Assembly: GCA_030266845.1 (NCBI GenBank)
Contig: JAJDIT010000009.1
Coordinates: 1 to 36,195, forward strand
Length of the DNA: 36,195 nt
Source: Acholeplasma sp. OttesenSCG-928-E16
Lineage (GTDB): Bacteria > Bacillota_I > Bacilli_A > Acholeplasmatales > Acholeplasmataceae
Direction: 5' to 3'
Below, piece by piece: positions 9,748 through 17,585 of the stretch. A program made the translations under genes and the position numbers. Positions within the stretch are counted from its first letter, which is position 1. Every line of letters starts with the position of its first letter. The notes under the pieces are model-generated. The model did not search any database and was not told where the DNA came from. It saw only the letters and a list, made by a program, of their open reading frames with translations.

Positions 9748-9921
9748 TTATCTTTTTTTTGATTTTGCCGCGCGACTTCTCATCTTACGGTCAACACTTG
9801 GTTTGACATAAAACTCGCGTTTTCGTGCTTCTTGAAGGTTACCTGATCTTGAAACATCTCTTTTGAAACGACGTAAAGTATCTTCAATTGTCTCGTTTTC
9901 ACGTACTACCGTTTTAGGCAT
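9748..9921 (-). CDS. rpsU: 30S ribosomal protein S21
   Basis: The 57-residue bS21 protein binds late to the small subunit near the anti-Shine-Dalgarno end of 16S rRNA. The sequence ([19 protein letters not shown], then a strongly basic C-terminus ending SKKR) is unmistakable. The start is the ATG behind AAGGAGGGCTGAA, not the ATG seven codons upstream. It forms its own transcript with a consensus promoter and a strong terminator. Confidence 0.97.
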   Translation of the reverse strand: MPKTVVRENETIEDTLRRFKRDVSRSGNLQEARKREFYVKPSVDRKMRSRAAKSKKR

Positions 9922-9972
9922 TTCAGCCCTCCTTCCACACATGTAATTCTTGAGCCCCTTAGAGCCTTCTAT

Positions 9973-10001
9973 ATTATATATTAAAATGAATTATTTGTCA
10001 A
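9973..10001 (-). promoter_or_regulatory. Consensus sigma-70 promoter of rpsU
   Basis: A perfect TTGACA (9996-10001), 17-base spacer and perfect TATAAT (9973-9978) read on the minus strand. The expected start near 9966 leaves about 45 bases of leader, which contains a GGCTC direct repeat of unknown meaning. Confidence 0.92.
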
Positions 10002-10027
10002 AAAAAACTAAGATTTTATTCCATCTT
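10000..10027 (-). terminator. Weak terminator after rsmE
   Basis: A 5-bp stem AAGAT/ATCTT (10023-10027 with 10010-10014), loop of 8, overlaps the rsmE end and is followed by eight U residues that run into the -35 box of rpsU. The stem is short, so termination is probably partial. Confidence 0.4.
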
Positions 10028-10699
10028 GGACTTTAAGAGGCTTAATGCATAAAGATTAGCAACCTCAGTTGGTAGGATATTTACTCCTAATGAAATAGAT
10101 ATCGCTATCTTTTTTAGGTATTCTCGCTCCTTATCATCGATACCTCCTTCTGGTCCGATAATTACCGCGATTCTTTTATCCTTTAAATTAGAAAGATTTT
10201 CTATCTTTGTTGTTTTCTCGTTTTCATCCGCCAACAAGACAATATCAAACTCTCCTAAATCTATTTTTTTAATTGAATCAGTCATGATAATTGGTGGGAT
10301 AAAACTACGATGTGAAAGCTCTGCAGCTTCTTTTGCGATAGCGTGATATCTTGATACTTTATTATCAATATTGGAGACTTTCGAGATACTTCTTATCATA
10401 TTCACCAAAATTATTTTACTTGCTCCAAAGCAAGTTGAATATTTGATGAAAGTGTCGATTTTATTGTTTTTTGGCAATCCTTGGATGATTGTAATATCTG
10501 CTTGTTTTTTATTTTTTAATGTATCTACAATTTTGTATTCAATCTTATCTGTTATACTAACAATTTCTACTTTATAGCACGAATTATTACAGCAGACAAT
10601 AATAAAATCACCAGCACCCATTCTCATCACATTTTTGATATGATGATAGTCATTGCCAGTGATATAGTTATTTATTTCATTTAAGAAATATCTTTGCAT
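10016..10699 (-). CDS. rsmE: 16S rRNA m3U1498 methyltransferase RsmE
   Basis: This 227-residue SPOUT-class enzyme methylates N3 of U1498 in 16S rRNA. The SPOUT knot motifs are clear: IIVIGPEGG-type VIIGPEGGIDDKE and the C-terminal LGVNILPTEVANLYAL, which here has V where R is common (ILRTETA in many members). The N-terminal PUA-like domain covers about 1-70. It overlaps the preceding membrane-protein gene by 19 bases. The usual partner prmA is not adjacent. Confidence 0.93.
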   Translation of the reverse strand: MQRYFLNEINNYITGNDYHHIKNVMRMGAGDFIIVCCNNSCYKVEIVSITDKIEYKIVDTLKNKKQADITIIQGLPKNNKIDTFIKYSTCFGASKIILVNMIRSISKVSNIDNKVSRYHAIAKEAAELSHRSFIPPIIMTDSIKKIDLGEFDIVLLADENEKTTKIENLSNLKDKRIAVIIGPEGGIDDKEREYLKKIAISISLGVNILPTEVANLYALSLLKSKME

Positions 10700-11181
10700 T
10701 TAAAATATCTTCCTATTGCGATAATTAAGATGGAAATAACAAACGCTGCGAAGTAAGACCCAGAATAGAACATAGCCCCTAAGAAATCATATCCTGTTGA
10801 TAGTCCTGTAAAGAATAAGACAAAATATAAAATTAGAGATCCCACCGCCAAAAACCAGCCAGTGCCTTCTAATACCGCTCCAATGAGTCCATAATTGTTT
10901 CTTTTAATCTTTGAAGTGATATCAATATATTGCTCTTCGGTTAAAGTTTCAATCATGTAAAGCTTAAATCCATAAACACTGTCATTTTCAATTAGTTCTT
11001 CATAAAATCCATACTCTTCACCCTTTTTGAAATAGACTAATTTTGTTGAATCATCTAATATTTCAATGTCCGGTAGTTTTTTGTATTCCTTTATCTCATA
11101 AAGTCCAATATCAAATAATCTTTGGTTTTTTTCTTTTTTTAATTGAGCTTGTTGCTCAGCTTTCCATTCTTGGTATTTCAT
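10681..11181 (-). CDS. Unknown protein with two C-terminal membrane segments
   Basis: I do not recognise the family. The 166-residue product has a charged N-terminus rich in K, E and Q (1-25, possible short coiled coil), a soluble middle (26-95) with many aromatic and acidic residues, and two hydrophobic spans at about 103-128 and 134-160, ending KCKDIS. The short extramembrane ends suggest the soluble part stays in the cytoplasm. It starts 3 bases after secG and overlaps rsmE, so it is co-transcribed with a Sec subunit and an rRNA modifier. No function is assigned. Confidence 0.75.
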   Translation of the reverse strand: MKYQEWKAEQQAQLKKEKNQRLFDIGLYEIKEYKKLPDIEILDDSTKLVYFKKGEEYGFYEELIENDSVYGFKLYMIETLTEEQYIDITSKIKRNNYGLIGAVLEGTGWFLAVGSLILYFVLFFTGLSTGYDFLGAMFYSGSYFAAFVISILIIAIGRYFKCKDIS

Positions 11182-11184
11182 TAC

Positions 11185-11427
11185 TTAATCCCAAGGTCTG
11201 AAACTATCTAACCCGTTTGAAAGCACAACAAAAATAAATAATAAAATAGCAGCAATCATTGTTGTTCTATTTAAAAATAAGTCAAATCCTCTTAACTTTC
11301 TGTTTTTAAATAAATCTGAAGATTCACCAGTAAAAGCTGAAGTAGCATCCTCAGTTGAATTTTGCAACAGCACTGCTACAATTAAAACTATTGAAAGTAT
11401 TAAAACAAAATAATCTGTAACTAACAT
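11185..11427 (-). CDS. secG: Preprotein translocase subunit SecG
   Basis: This 80-residue SecG belongs to the SecYEG channel. It has two membrane segments (about 6-22 and 56-72) separated by the conserved loop starting LLQNSTEDATSAFTGES. The loop usually reads LLQ...GLSGAFGG, so the pattern is kept loosely. Ribosome site AGGAGGGAATTAA precedes the ATG. In many Firmicutes secG is followed by rnr and smpB; here those two lie 8 kb away. Confidence 0.92.
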   Translation of the reverse strand: MLVTDYFVLILSIVLIVAVLLQNSTEDATSAFTGESSDLFKNRKLRGFDLFLNRTTMIAAILLFIFVVLSNGLDSFRPWD

Positions 11428-11450
11428 TTAATTCCCTCCTAAGCCAATTT

Positions 11451-11479
11451 ATTATACAATCATCACACCTTTTTGTCAA
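11451..11479 (-). promoter_or_regulatory. Consensus sigma-70 promoter of secG operon
   Basis: A perfect TTGACA (11474-11479), 17-base spacer and perfect TATAAT (11451-11456) read on the minus strand, about 25 bases before the secG start. It is divergent from the coaD promoter. Confidence 0.92.
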
Positions 11480-11521
11480 TCATTAGAAAATATCTTTAAT
11501 AATATATTTATTAAATCTTTG

Positions 11522-11530
11522 TGATATACT
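11522..11530 (+). promoter_or_regulatory. Extended -10 promoter of coaD
   Basis: TG-A-TATACT forms an extended -10 element, and no good -35 is seen 17 bases upstream. It stands 18 bases before the coaD ATG, with GAGGTGA as ribosome site. Confidence 0.65.
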
Positions 11531-11548
11531 AAATTACGAGGTGATTTC

Positions 11549-12013
11549 ATGAAAGTAGGTCTTTATTCTGGTTCTTTTGATCCAATCACAAACGGGCATT
11601 TAGATATTATCAAAAGATCAGCTGCGCTATTTGATAAGGTTGTTGTTTTAATTGGCATTAATATTGAAAAAAAATATATGTTTTCTCTGGAAGAGAGGAA
11701 AAAGATGGTTTCTGAGGCTTGTATGGATTTTAAAAATGTCACTATTGATTGTACAGACTTATTAACTGTTGAATATTCTAAAAAACATAATATCAATTTT
11801 TTAATTAGAAGTATTAGAAACTCTGAGGATTATTCTGTTGAAAATAAGCTTTCTTATTTTAATAAAGAACTTGATAGCAATCTTGAAACAATCTTTTTAC
11901 TGGCTGATGAAAAATATCGTCATATCTCATCAAGCTCAATTAAAGAACTTCATGCTTATGGTCAGGATATCTCTAAATATGTTCCATATGCCGTTTTAAA
12001 ATATTTTAAATAA
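11549..12013 (+). CDS. coaD: Phosphopantetheine adenylyltransferase
   Basis: This 154-residue enzyme transfers AMP from ATP to 4'-phosphopantetheine, the penultimate step of coenzyme A synthesis. The nucleotidyltransferase signature YSGSFDPITNGH lies at residues 6-17, the family strand FLIRSIRNSEDYSVENKLSY follows in the middle, and HISSSSIKEL is the C-terminal SSS motif. It is transcribed from its own extended -10 promoter. Its end overlaps the convergent HAD gene by 8 bases, with both stop codons inside the overlap and no visible terminator between them. Confidence 0.96.
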   Translation: MKVGLYSGSFDPITNGHLDIIKRSAALFDKVVVLIGINIEKKYMFSLEERKKMVSEACMDFKNVTIDCTDLLTVEYSKKHNINFLIRSIRNSEDYSVENKLSYFNKELDSNLETIFLLADEKYRHISSSSIKELHAYGQDISKYVPYAVLKYFK

Positions 12014-12782
12014 GCTTATTTTTTTGAAAAAAATCATATAAAAGATCATCATCTATCAAAGGAGCGATTAAATTCGCTTTTTCTTTTAGTTCTTCATTAG
12101 ATGAATTCCCCATTGCAATACCAACATCAGCAATATCTATCATCTCAATGTCGTTATGACCATCTCCAGCAGCAATCAAAAAAGAATCCGGATATCTCTC
12201 TTTAATTAGTAAAACCGCAGCCGCCTTGTTAACATTTTTATAAACAAAATGAGCTCCACCTTGATGCCAATAATAAGTTCTAAAATTTTTAAATTCACTA
12301 ATGAAATCATCTATAATTTCTCTCTTGCTTTCTAATAGCCAAGTTTGAAATATTTCATGGTTTATTGGTATAAAATTTTCATTGATCGTTTGATATCCAT
12401 TTGGTAGATCCCATCTTAGGGAGGCTTGCTCCTTAATATTAATAATAAATTCTTCATCAAAAGATGTTAAACCAAAGCTAAGATTATTAATAAAAGCTTT
12501 ATTTATCATTTTTTTTATGTCCTTATTGTCTATAAGACTTCTATATATTACCATGCCCTGATGAATAATAATTGCCCCATTTAAGAAAACTAAATAATCA
12601 AAAAAATGTTCAATATCAGCTATGATTTTTATCTCTGCTGGTCTTCTTCCGGTTGCTAAAATAAGAATGTTATTTGGATCTTCTTTGATCTTTTTTAACA
12701 ATTTGATTGTGTTTTTTGGTACTATTTTATTTTCTCTGCTTAGCAAAGTGTTATCTAAATCAAAACAATAAATTTTTCTCAT
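12006..12782 (-). CDS. Cof-type HAD-IIB phosphatase
   Basis: This 258-residue hydrolase belongs to the Cof subfamily, which dephosphorylates sugar phosphates, FMN or similar small molecules. Nucleophile motif I is FDLDNTLLS (D8, D10), motif II has LATGRRP, motif III uses the Lys near 186 and motif IV is GDGHNDIEM (206-214), with the cap domain between. The substrate cannot be told. The start is set at the ATG giving MRKIYCFDLD; longer frames begin at TTG. No ribosome site precedes it, and a TATAAT box lies 6 bases upstream. Confidence 0.9.
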   Translation of the reverse strand: MRKIYCFDLDNTLLSRENKIVPKNTIKLLKKIKEDPNNILILATGRRPAEIKIIADIEHFFDYLVFLNGAIIIHQGMVIYRSLIDNKDIKKMINKAFINNLSFGLTSFDEEFIINIKEQASLRWDLPNGYQTINENFIPINHEIFQTWLLESKREIIDDFISEFKNFRTYYWHQGGAHFVYKNVNKAAAVLLIKERYPDSFLIAAGDGHNDIEMIDIADVGIAMGNSSNEELKEKANLIAPLIDDDLLYDFFQKNKLI

Positions 12783-12788
12783 AAAAAT

Positions 12789-12794
12789 ATTATA
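12789..12794 (-). promoter_or_regulatory. -10 box abutting the HAD gene start
   Basis: A perfect TATAAT on the minus strand ends 6 bases before the ATG at 12782, so the predicted transcript would begin at or next to the start codon. No clear -35 box is seen. A leaderless mRNA is possible. Confidence 0.4.
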
Positions 12795-12874
12795 CATCAA
12801 AAGACTTTTAATTATTCTTTAAATGTTGTAAAATAAATACGTTAATTAATCGTTTCTTGTTTTAGGAGGTTCTA

Positions 12875-14563
12875 ATGAAAAATAAATTACTAAAAGATGG
12901 CGAAATCGGCATTTTTGCTTTAGGCGGACTTGGCGAGGTTGGCAAGAATACATATATATACGAAATTGAAGATCAAATTTTTATTATTGATGCGGGAATC
13001 TTATTTCCTGATGACTCTTTGTTGGGTATTGACTATGTAATTCCAGATTATGATTATCTAGTTCAAAACGAAGAAAGAATCGTTGGTTTATTCATCACAC
13101 ATGGACATGAAGACCATATTGGGGGAATTCCTTATTTATTAAAAAAAGTAAATATTCCAAGAATTTATGCTTCTGGAATAGCTGTTGACTTAATCGAATA
13201 TAAGTTTCAGGAACATCCAGACATCAAGCCACCACAAATTGAGGAATTTAAGGCTAATTACTCCTATAAGTTTAAAGGAGTCGAAGTTTCCTTTATTCGT
13301 CTAAATCACTCAATTCCAGATATGTTTGGAATCGTTTTAGATACTAAACATGGCCCCTTATTTCATACGGGCGATTTTAAAATTGATTTTACTCCTGTTG
13401 GGCCACCTGCCGAATATGAAAAACTTACCGCTTTATCTAAAAGGGGAGCGCTTTGTTTACTATCAGACTCAACTAATGCTGAAAAAGAAGGAACTACTCC
13501 TTCTGAAGGAAAGATCGGCAAGTCAATAGATGAATTATTTCAAAATATCGATGGCAGAATTATTATCGTTACTTTTGCTTCTAACCTCTATCGGATACAA
13601 CAAATCATCGAAGCTACAGTCTTAACAAATCGAAAAATTGCCGTTTTTGGCAGAAGCATGGAAAGAGCAATTGAAGCCGGACAACAGTCAGGGTATATTA
13701 ATGCTCCAAAAGGAACATTCGTTGATAGTGATAAAATCAATGACTTCCCACCAAGTGAGGTAGTGTTGCTTTGTACAGGGTCACAAGGGGAGCCATTAGC
13801 TGCATTAAGCAGAATCGCTAACGGCTCACACAAGTTCATTAAGACAATGCCAGATGATACAGTAATATTCTCTTCTTCTCCTATTCCAGGTAATCAAGAA
13901 GGAATCAATAAAATCATTAATGCTTTATTTAAGTCTGGTATCAACGTTATCGTCCACTCACCAATAACCGACACACATACATCTGGTCATGGAGCACAAA
14001 ATGATTTAAAAATGATGTTATCGCTAGTTAGGCCAAAGTTTTTCATTCCTGTTCACGGCGAACATCGAATGTTAAAAATCCATCAAAATCTAGCTATTGA
14101 TTGCGGTATTAAGGAAGAAAACACGCTAGTAATGGATAATGGAGATGTTGCCGCATTGACTGCCGATTCAATAAGATTGGCAGGTCGAGTCCAGTCTGGT
14201 GATATTTATATTGATGGAACTGGTGTTGGTGATGTTGGAAACAAGGTCCTAAAGGAAAGAGCTAAGTTAAGTCAAGATGGAATGTTTTCAATTATTGTTT
14301 CAATCAATTCAAAAAATAGAAAACTAATCACGAATCCATCGGTTATTTCAAGAGGCTTCATTTATATGAAAGGAAGCACTGAGCTTACTAGTGAATTAGC
14401 TAACGACGTTGTAGCTTTAGTTAATGAGAAGTTAGCATCAGATGAAATCATAAATATCGAATATTTAAAAACCGATATCACGAAATTTTTAGATGAAAAA
14501 ATATATGAGCTAACACTGAGAAATCCGCTTGTTATCCCAATTATCGTTGATGTTGCAAATTAA
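12875..14563 (+). CDS. rnj: Ribonuclease J
   Basis: This 562-residue metallo-beta-lactamase/beta-CASP nuclease has 5'-exonuclease and endonuclease activity in mRNA decay and rRNA maturation. The zinc motif HGHEDHIGG begins at H76 (H76, H78, D80, H81). FHTGDFKID supplies a further ligand, the beta-CASP part has GQPGAL-like GSQGEPLAAL, and PVHGEH is near residue 390. It is full length, with a C-terminal domain. An AGGAGG site lies 6 bases before the ATG. A TAAAAT -10-like box is at 12829-12834. Whether it corresponds to RNase J1 or J2 is not settled; all catalytic residues are present, which favours J1. Confidence 0.95.
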   Translation: MKNKLLKDGEIGIFALGGLGEVGKNTYIYEIEDQIFIIDAGILFPDDSLLGIDYVIPDYDYLVQNEERIVGLFITHGHEDHIGGIPYLLKKVNIPRIYASGIAVDLIEYKFQEHPDIKPPQIEEFKANYSYKFKGVEVSFIRLNHSIPDMFGIVLDTKHGPLFHTGDFKIDFTPVGPPAEYEKLTALSKRGALCLLSDSTNAEKEGTTPSEGKIGKSIDELFQNIDGRIIIVTFASNLYRIQQIIEATVLTNRKIAVFGRSMERAIEAGQQSGYINAPKGTFVDSDKINDFPPSEVVLLCTGSQGEPLAALSRIANGSHKFIKTMPDDTVIFSSSPIPGNQEGINKIINALFKSGINVIVHSPITDTHTSGHGAQNDLKMMLSLVRPKFFIPVHGEHRMLKIHQNLAIDCGIKEENTLVMDNGDVAALTADSIRLAGRVQSGDIYIDGTGVGDVGNKVLKERAKLSQDGMFSIIVSINSKNRKLITNPSVISRGFIYMKGSTELTSELANDVVALVNEKLASDEIINIEYLKTDITKFLDEKIYELTLRNPLVIPIIVDVAN

Positions 14564-14566
14564 TAA

Positions 14567-14598
14567 ATAGAGGGTCTAGTAAAAACTAGGCCCTCTAT
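14567..14598. terminator. Bidirectional terminator between rnj and exonuclease
   Basis: A 14-bp stem (14567-14580 with 14585-14598, one G-U pair) with an AAAA loop is followed by ATTTCTTTT on the plus side and TTTATTAA on the minus side. It ends both convergent transcripts; the stop codon of the minus-strand gene (14595-14597) lies inside the stem. Confidence 0.88.
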
Positions 14599-15431
14599 AT
14601 TTCTTTTAGTACTTTTAAAAAAGCAATTAAAATATCCTTAGTAATTGTTGCATCCTCCAAGGCATCATGCCTTTGAGGATCAAGTTCCTGATAGTAAATT
14701 TGGTAAGCTTTAAATAATCCTATGTCATCCTTTAATGAGAAAAAATCTTTATGCAGTTTTAATAGATCCATAAAATCATGATTGTTAGTGATCGGTTTTA
14801 CTTTATTTATCTCATATGAATCATTCAAAACCAATCGATCATTCTTGCCCCATGTTACAATTTTTGGGTGATATGTATCGATCATTTTTTTTAATTCTTC
14901 GTAAAATTCAATGTATAAAATTGCTTGGTCTAGATAATCATCAAAATCCAATTTTAAAAACTTTAAAGTTCTCTTATTAATTGCACTTGGTTCAAGCGGT
15001 AAAATATAAGCACTTCTTTCTTCTTTGATATTATATTCTTTATCCATTAAGACATAACCAGCCTGAATAATCTCTGCCTTATATCCTTTTTCTTTATAAT
15101 TTGCCATGGACATTTCAAAGTCTACACAAAGGTAATATTCACAAGATAATAAAACATCTTTCATGTCCTTTTTTAATTTTGCAAGAGAATATACTTCCAT
15201 ATATGGTTCTAGTTGAATGATTTCATTGATGACACTTACTTCATAAGCCTTTCGCTTATTCAAAACCTTTACATTATCATAAGCGACAAAGTCAATTAAA
15301 AAACCAACTTTTAGGTGCTCAAAAAAGATGGATGATAGTCTTTTCGGTAAGTAAAAGAAATATTTTCTTCCACCATCTATTAATCCAAAATATTTGTTTT
15401 TAAAATTTAAATCTGTAATAATTGCCCTCAC
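14595..15431 (-). CDS. DEDDh 3'-5' exonuclease (DnaQ/KapD-like)
   Basis: This 278-residue protein has a DnaQ-type exonuclease domain in its C-terminal two thirds: DFEMS supplies the first D and E, and HDALEDA is the H and D of motif III. The N-terminal ~90 residues form a separate small beta-rich domain (FGLIDGGRKYFFYLP) that resembles an OB or cold-shock fold, suggesting RNA or single-stranded DNA binding. The start is GTG, overlapping the uvrC stop as GTGA. It is the last gene of the rnr operon. Whether it degrades RNA or DNA is open; the KapD comparison is from domain shape only. Confidence 0.85.
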   Translation of the reverse strand: MRAIITDLNFKNKYFGLIDGGRKYFFYLPKRLSSIFFEHLKVGFLIDFVAYDNVKVLNKRKAYEVSVINEIIQLEPYMEVYSLAKLKKDMKDVLLSCEYYLCVDFEMSMANYKEKGYKAEIIQAGYVLMDKEYNIKEERSAYILPLEPSAINKRTLKFLKLDFDDYLDQAILYIEFYEELKKMIDTYHPKIVTWGKNDRLVLNDSYEINKVKPITNNHDFMDLLKLHKDFFSLKDDIGLFKAYQIYYQELDPQRHDALEDATITKDILIAFLKVLKEI

Positions 15432-17158
15432 TTGAGTCCTTCTTTCAAATTGCTAATAGTTTTTTCATCAAATCCTAGTTTTTTTAATTTTTCAACGCTT
15501 GCATTTTTTATTTCATCGATACTTTTAAATTCCATTAAAAGAGCCATTTTTCTTTTTTTGCCAATTCCTTTAATCTCATCTAACGGTGACTTTAAGGCTT
15601 TTTTATCTCTTTTTTGAATATGAAATGTAATAGCGAAACGATGAATCTCCTCAGAGATTTTTAGTAGTAATTTATAAATATTAGATTTCGTATCTAGCAT
15701 TACTACTTCATTATTATACACAAGAGCCTCTAATTTGTGTCTATCATTTTTCTTTAAACCGGCAATCTTGATATCTAAACCGATTGATTGTAATGCTTCA
15801 TACCCACTATTTACTTGGCCTTTTCCACCATCAACTAAGATTAAATCTGGAAGTTGTTTCTCCTCAAATAACAGCTTTTGATAGCGTCTATAGACAACCT
15901 CTCTCATCGCTTGATAATCATCATTTTTTGTCGTTTTTAGATTATATCTGCGATATTCCTTTTTGCTAAACTTATTGTTTTCATATACAATCATTGCCGA
16001 AACAGGAGCCGTTCCAAATATTTGGGCATTATCAAACACTTCGATTCTATCTACTTTGCTTCCGATTAGTTTTGAAAGTTCTTCCAATGCTTCGTTTTCG
16101 CTATCTGTTTTACTCTTATATAAAAGGTTATAGTTTTCTAAATCCAACTTCGCATTTTTAGAAGCTAGTTCTGTTATTTTTTTCTTATCCCCTTTTTTTG
16201 GAATGAATGCTTTATTACCAAATGCTTCATGAACCAACTCCTCATCAAAAATGGTGCTGAATACTAACTCATCTGGCATTTTTTCTTTATCATATAGTTG
16301 TAATAAATAGTTTATAACCGATTCCATCGGAGAATCAATATAGCTAAAAACAAGGTGGTGATTATCGACAATCTTACCAGCTCTCATCATTAATACTTGA
16401 ATTGCAAGTTCATTTTCATTAAATGCATAAGAAACAAAGTCACGATCCTTATAATCATTTAGGGTTATAATTTGTTTTTCAGTTGTCGCTTTGATGTTAA
16501 GGATCATGTCGCGATATTCAACAGCTTTTTCGAATTCCAAGTTATTAGAAGCTTCTTTCATTTTTTTCTCAAGCTCCTGTAGCAACTCTTTATCATCACC
16601 CTTTAAAAATTTGGTGGTTTTTTCAATGAATGGGGAGTAATCGATATTATCAATTATACAAGGTGCTAAACATTGCCCCAAATGGTAGTAAAGACACTCC
16701 TTTTTTGGAATAGTTTCACATTTTCTAAATGGCATTATTCTATTTAATATTCTAACTGTTTCTCTTGCGGCATATGAATTAGGGAATGGACCAAATATCC
16801 TCTTGTTTTTTAAAGCACTTCTAGTTACTCTTAAAACTGGGTTTTTCTCATCAGTGATCTCGATATATGGATATGTTTTATCATCCATCAATCTAATATT
16901 AAATTTAGGTTGATTTTTCTTTATTAGGTTAAGTTCTAATATTAAAGATTCTTGTTCGCTATTTGTTATGACATACTCAAAATCAGCTATTTCACTTACT
17001 AACAAAGTGGTCTTTTCGTTATGAGCTCCTGTAAAATAGCTTTTTACCCTGTTTTTTAAATTTTTAGCTTTACCGACATAAATGATAGTCCCATTTTGGT
17101 TTTTCATTAAGTAACAGCCTGGAACTTCCGGTAAAGTCTTTAGCTTTTCTTTAATCAT
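15428..17158 (-). CDS. uvrC: Excinuclease ABC subunit C
   Basis: This 576-residue dual-incision nuclease of nucleotide excision repair is near full length. The N-terminal GIY-YIG domain shows PGCYLMKNQNGTIIYVGKAK. A cysteine set (KCETIPKKECLYYHLGQCLAPC pattern, C-rich) follows near residue 145-165. The UvrB-binding UVR motif LEFEKAVEYRDMI comes next. The RNase H-like second nuclease has FDNAQIFGT and ILVDGGKGQV, and helix-hairpin-helix motifs form the C-terminus. It overlaps the GNAT gene by 8 bases. uvrA and uvrB are not in the window. Confidence 0.96.
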   Translation of the reverse strand: MIKEKLKTLPEVPGCYLMKNQNGTIIYVGKAKNLKNRVKSYFTGAHNEKTTLLVSEIADFEYVITNSEQESLILELNLIKKNQPKFNIRLMDDKTYPYIEITDEKNPVLRVTRSALKNKRIFGPFPNSYAARETVRILNRIMPFRKCETIPKKECLYYHLGQCLAPCIIDNIDYSPFIEKTTKFLKGDDKELLQELEKKMKEASNNLEFEKAVEYRDMILNIKATTEKQIITLNDYKDRDFVSYAFNENELAIQVLMMRAGKIVDNHHLVFSYIDSPMESVINYLLQLYDKEKMPDELVFSTIFDEELVHEAFGNKAFIPKKGDKKKITELASKNAKLDLENYNLLYKSKTDSENEALEELSKLIGSKVDRIEVFDNAQIFGTAPVSAMIVYENNKFSKKEYRRYNLKTTKNDDYQAMREVVYRRYQKLLFEEKQLPDLILVDGGKGQVNSGYEALQSIGLDIKIAGLKKNDRHKLEALVYNNEVVMLDTKSNIYKLLLKISEEIHRFAITFHIQKRDKKALKSPLDEIKGIGKKRKMALLMEFKSIDEIKNASVEKLKKLGFDEKTISNLKEGLK

Positions 17159-17585
17159 TTAAATCCATTCTAATATGCATGATCCCTTCTTCAAGGAACG
17201 GTTCAAAGACACTCTTAAACCCTAGAGCTTGGTAGAACTGTTCTAGATGAATTTGCGCTGCGATTCTAATTTTTTCTCCCTTTAAATTTTCTATCGCATT
17301 TCTCATTAAACTAGATGCAATACCTTGTTTTCTTTTATCTTTTTTCACGCAAAGCCTACCAATTTTATAGGCATCTTGATAGTAGTTCCCTTTATTTATT
17401 ACTCGTAGATAAGCATAAACTCCACATTCATCAATTAAGAAATAGTGAATAGCATCATAATCCAAATCATCAAAATCAAGATAATTGATGTTTTGTTCAA
17501 CAACAAATACATCACTTCTTAATTTCATGATTTCATACAGTTCCTTATTCGTTAACTTCCAGAAGTTCTTCCTTTGAATCTCCAT
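17151..17585 (-). CDS. ElaA-like GNAT N-acetyltransferase
   Basis: This 144-residue protein matches the ElaA branch of GNAT acetyltransferases. The N-terminus (LYEIMKLRSDVFVVEQNINY) is the family signature, D/H residues follow (DDLDYDAIHYFL), and the acetyl-CoA loop is RLCVKKDKRKQGIASSLM. The substrate is unknown. The start lies 41 bases inside the PAP2 gene but has a good AAGGA site, so coupling is likely. It also overlaps uvrC. Confidence 0.88.
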   Translation of the reverse strand: MEIQRKNFWKLTNKELYEIMKLRSDVFVVEQNINYLDFDDLDYDAIHYFLIDECGVYAYLRVINKGNYYQDAYKIGRLCVKKDKRKQGIASSLMRNAIENLKGEKIRIAAQIHLEQFYQALGFKSVFEPFLEEGIMHIRMDLND

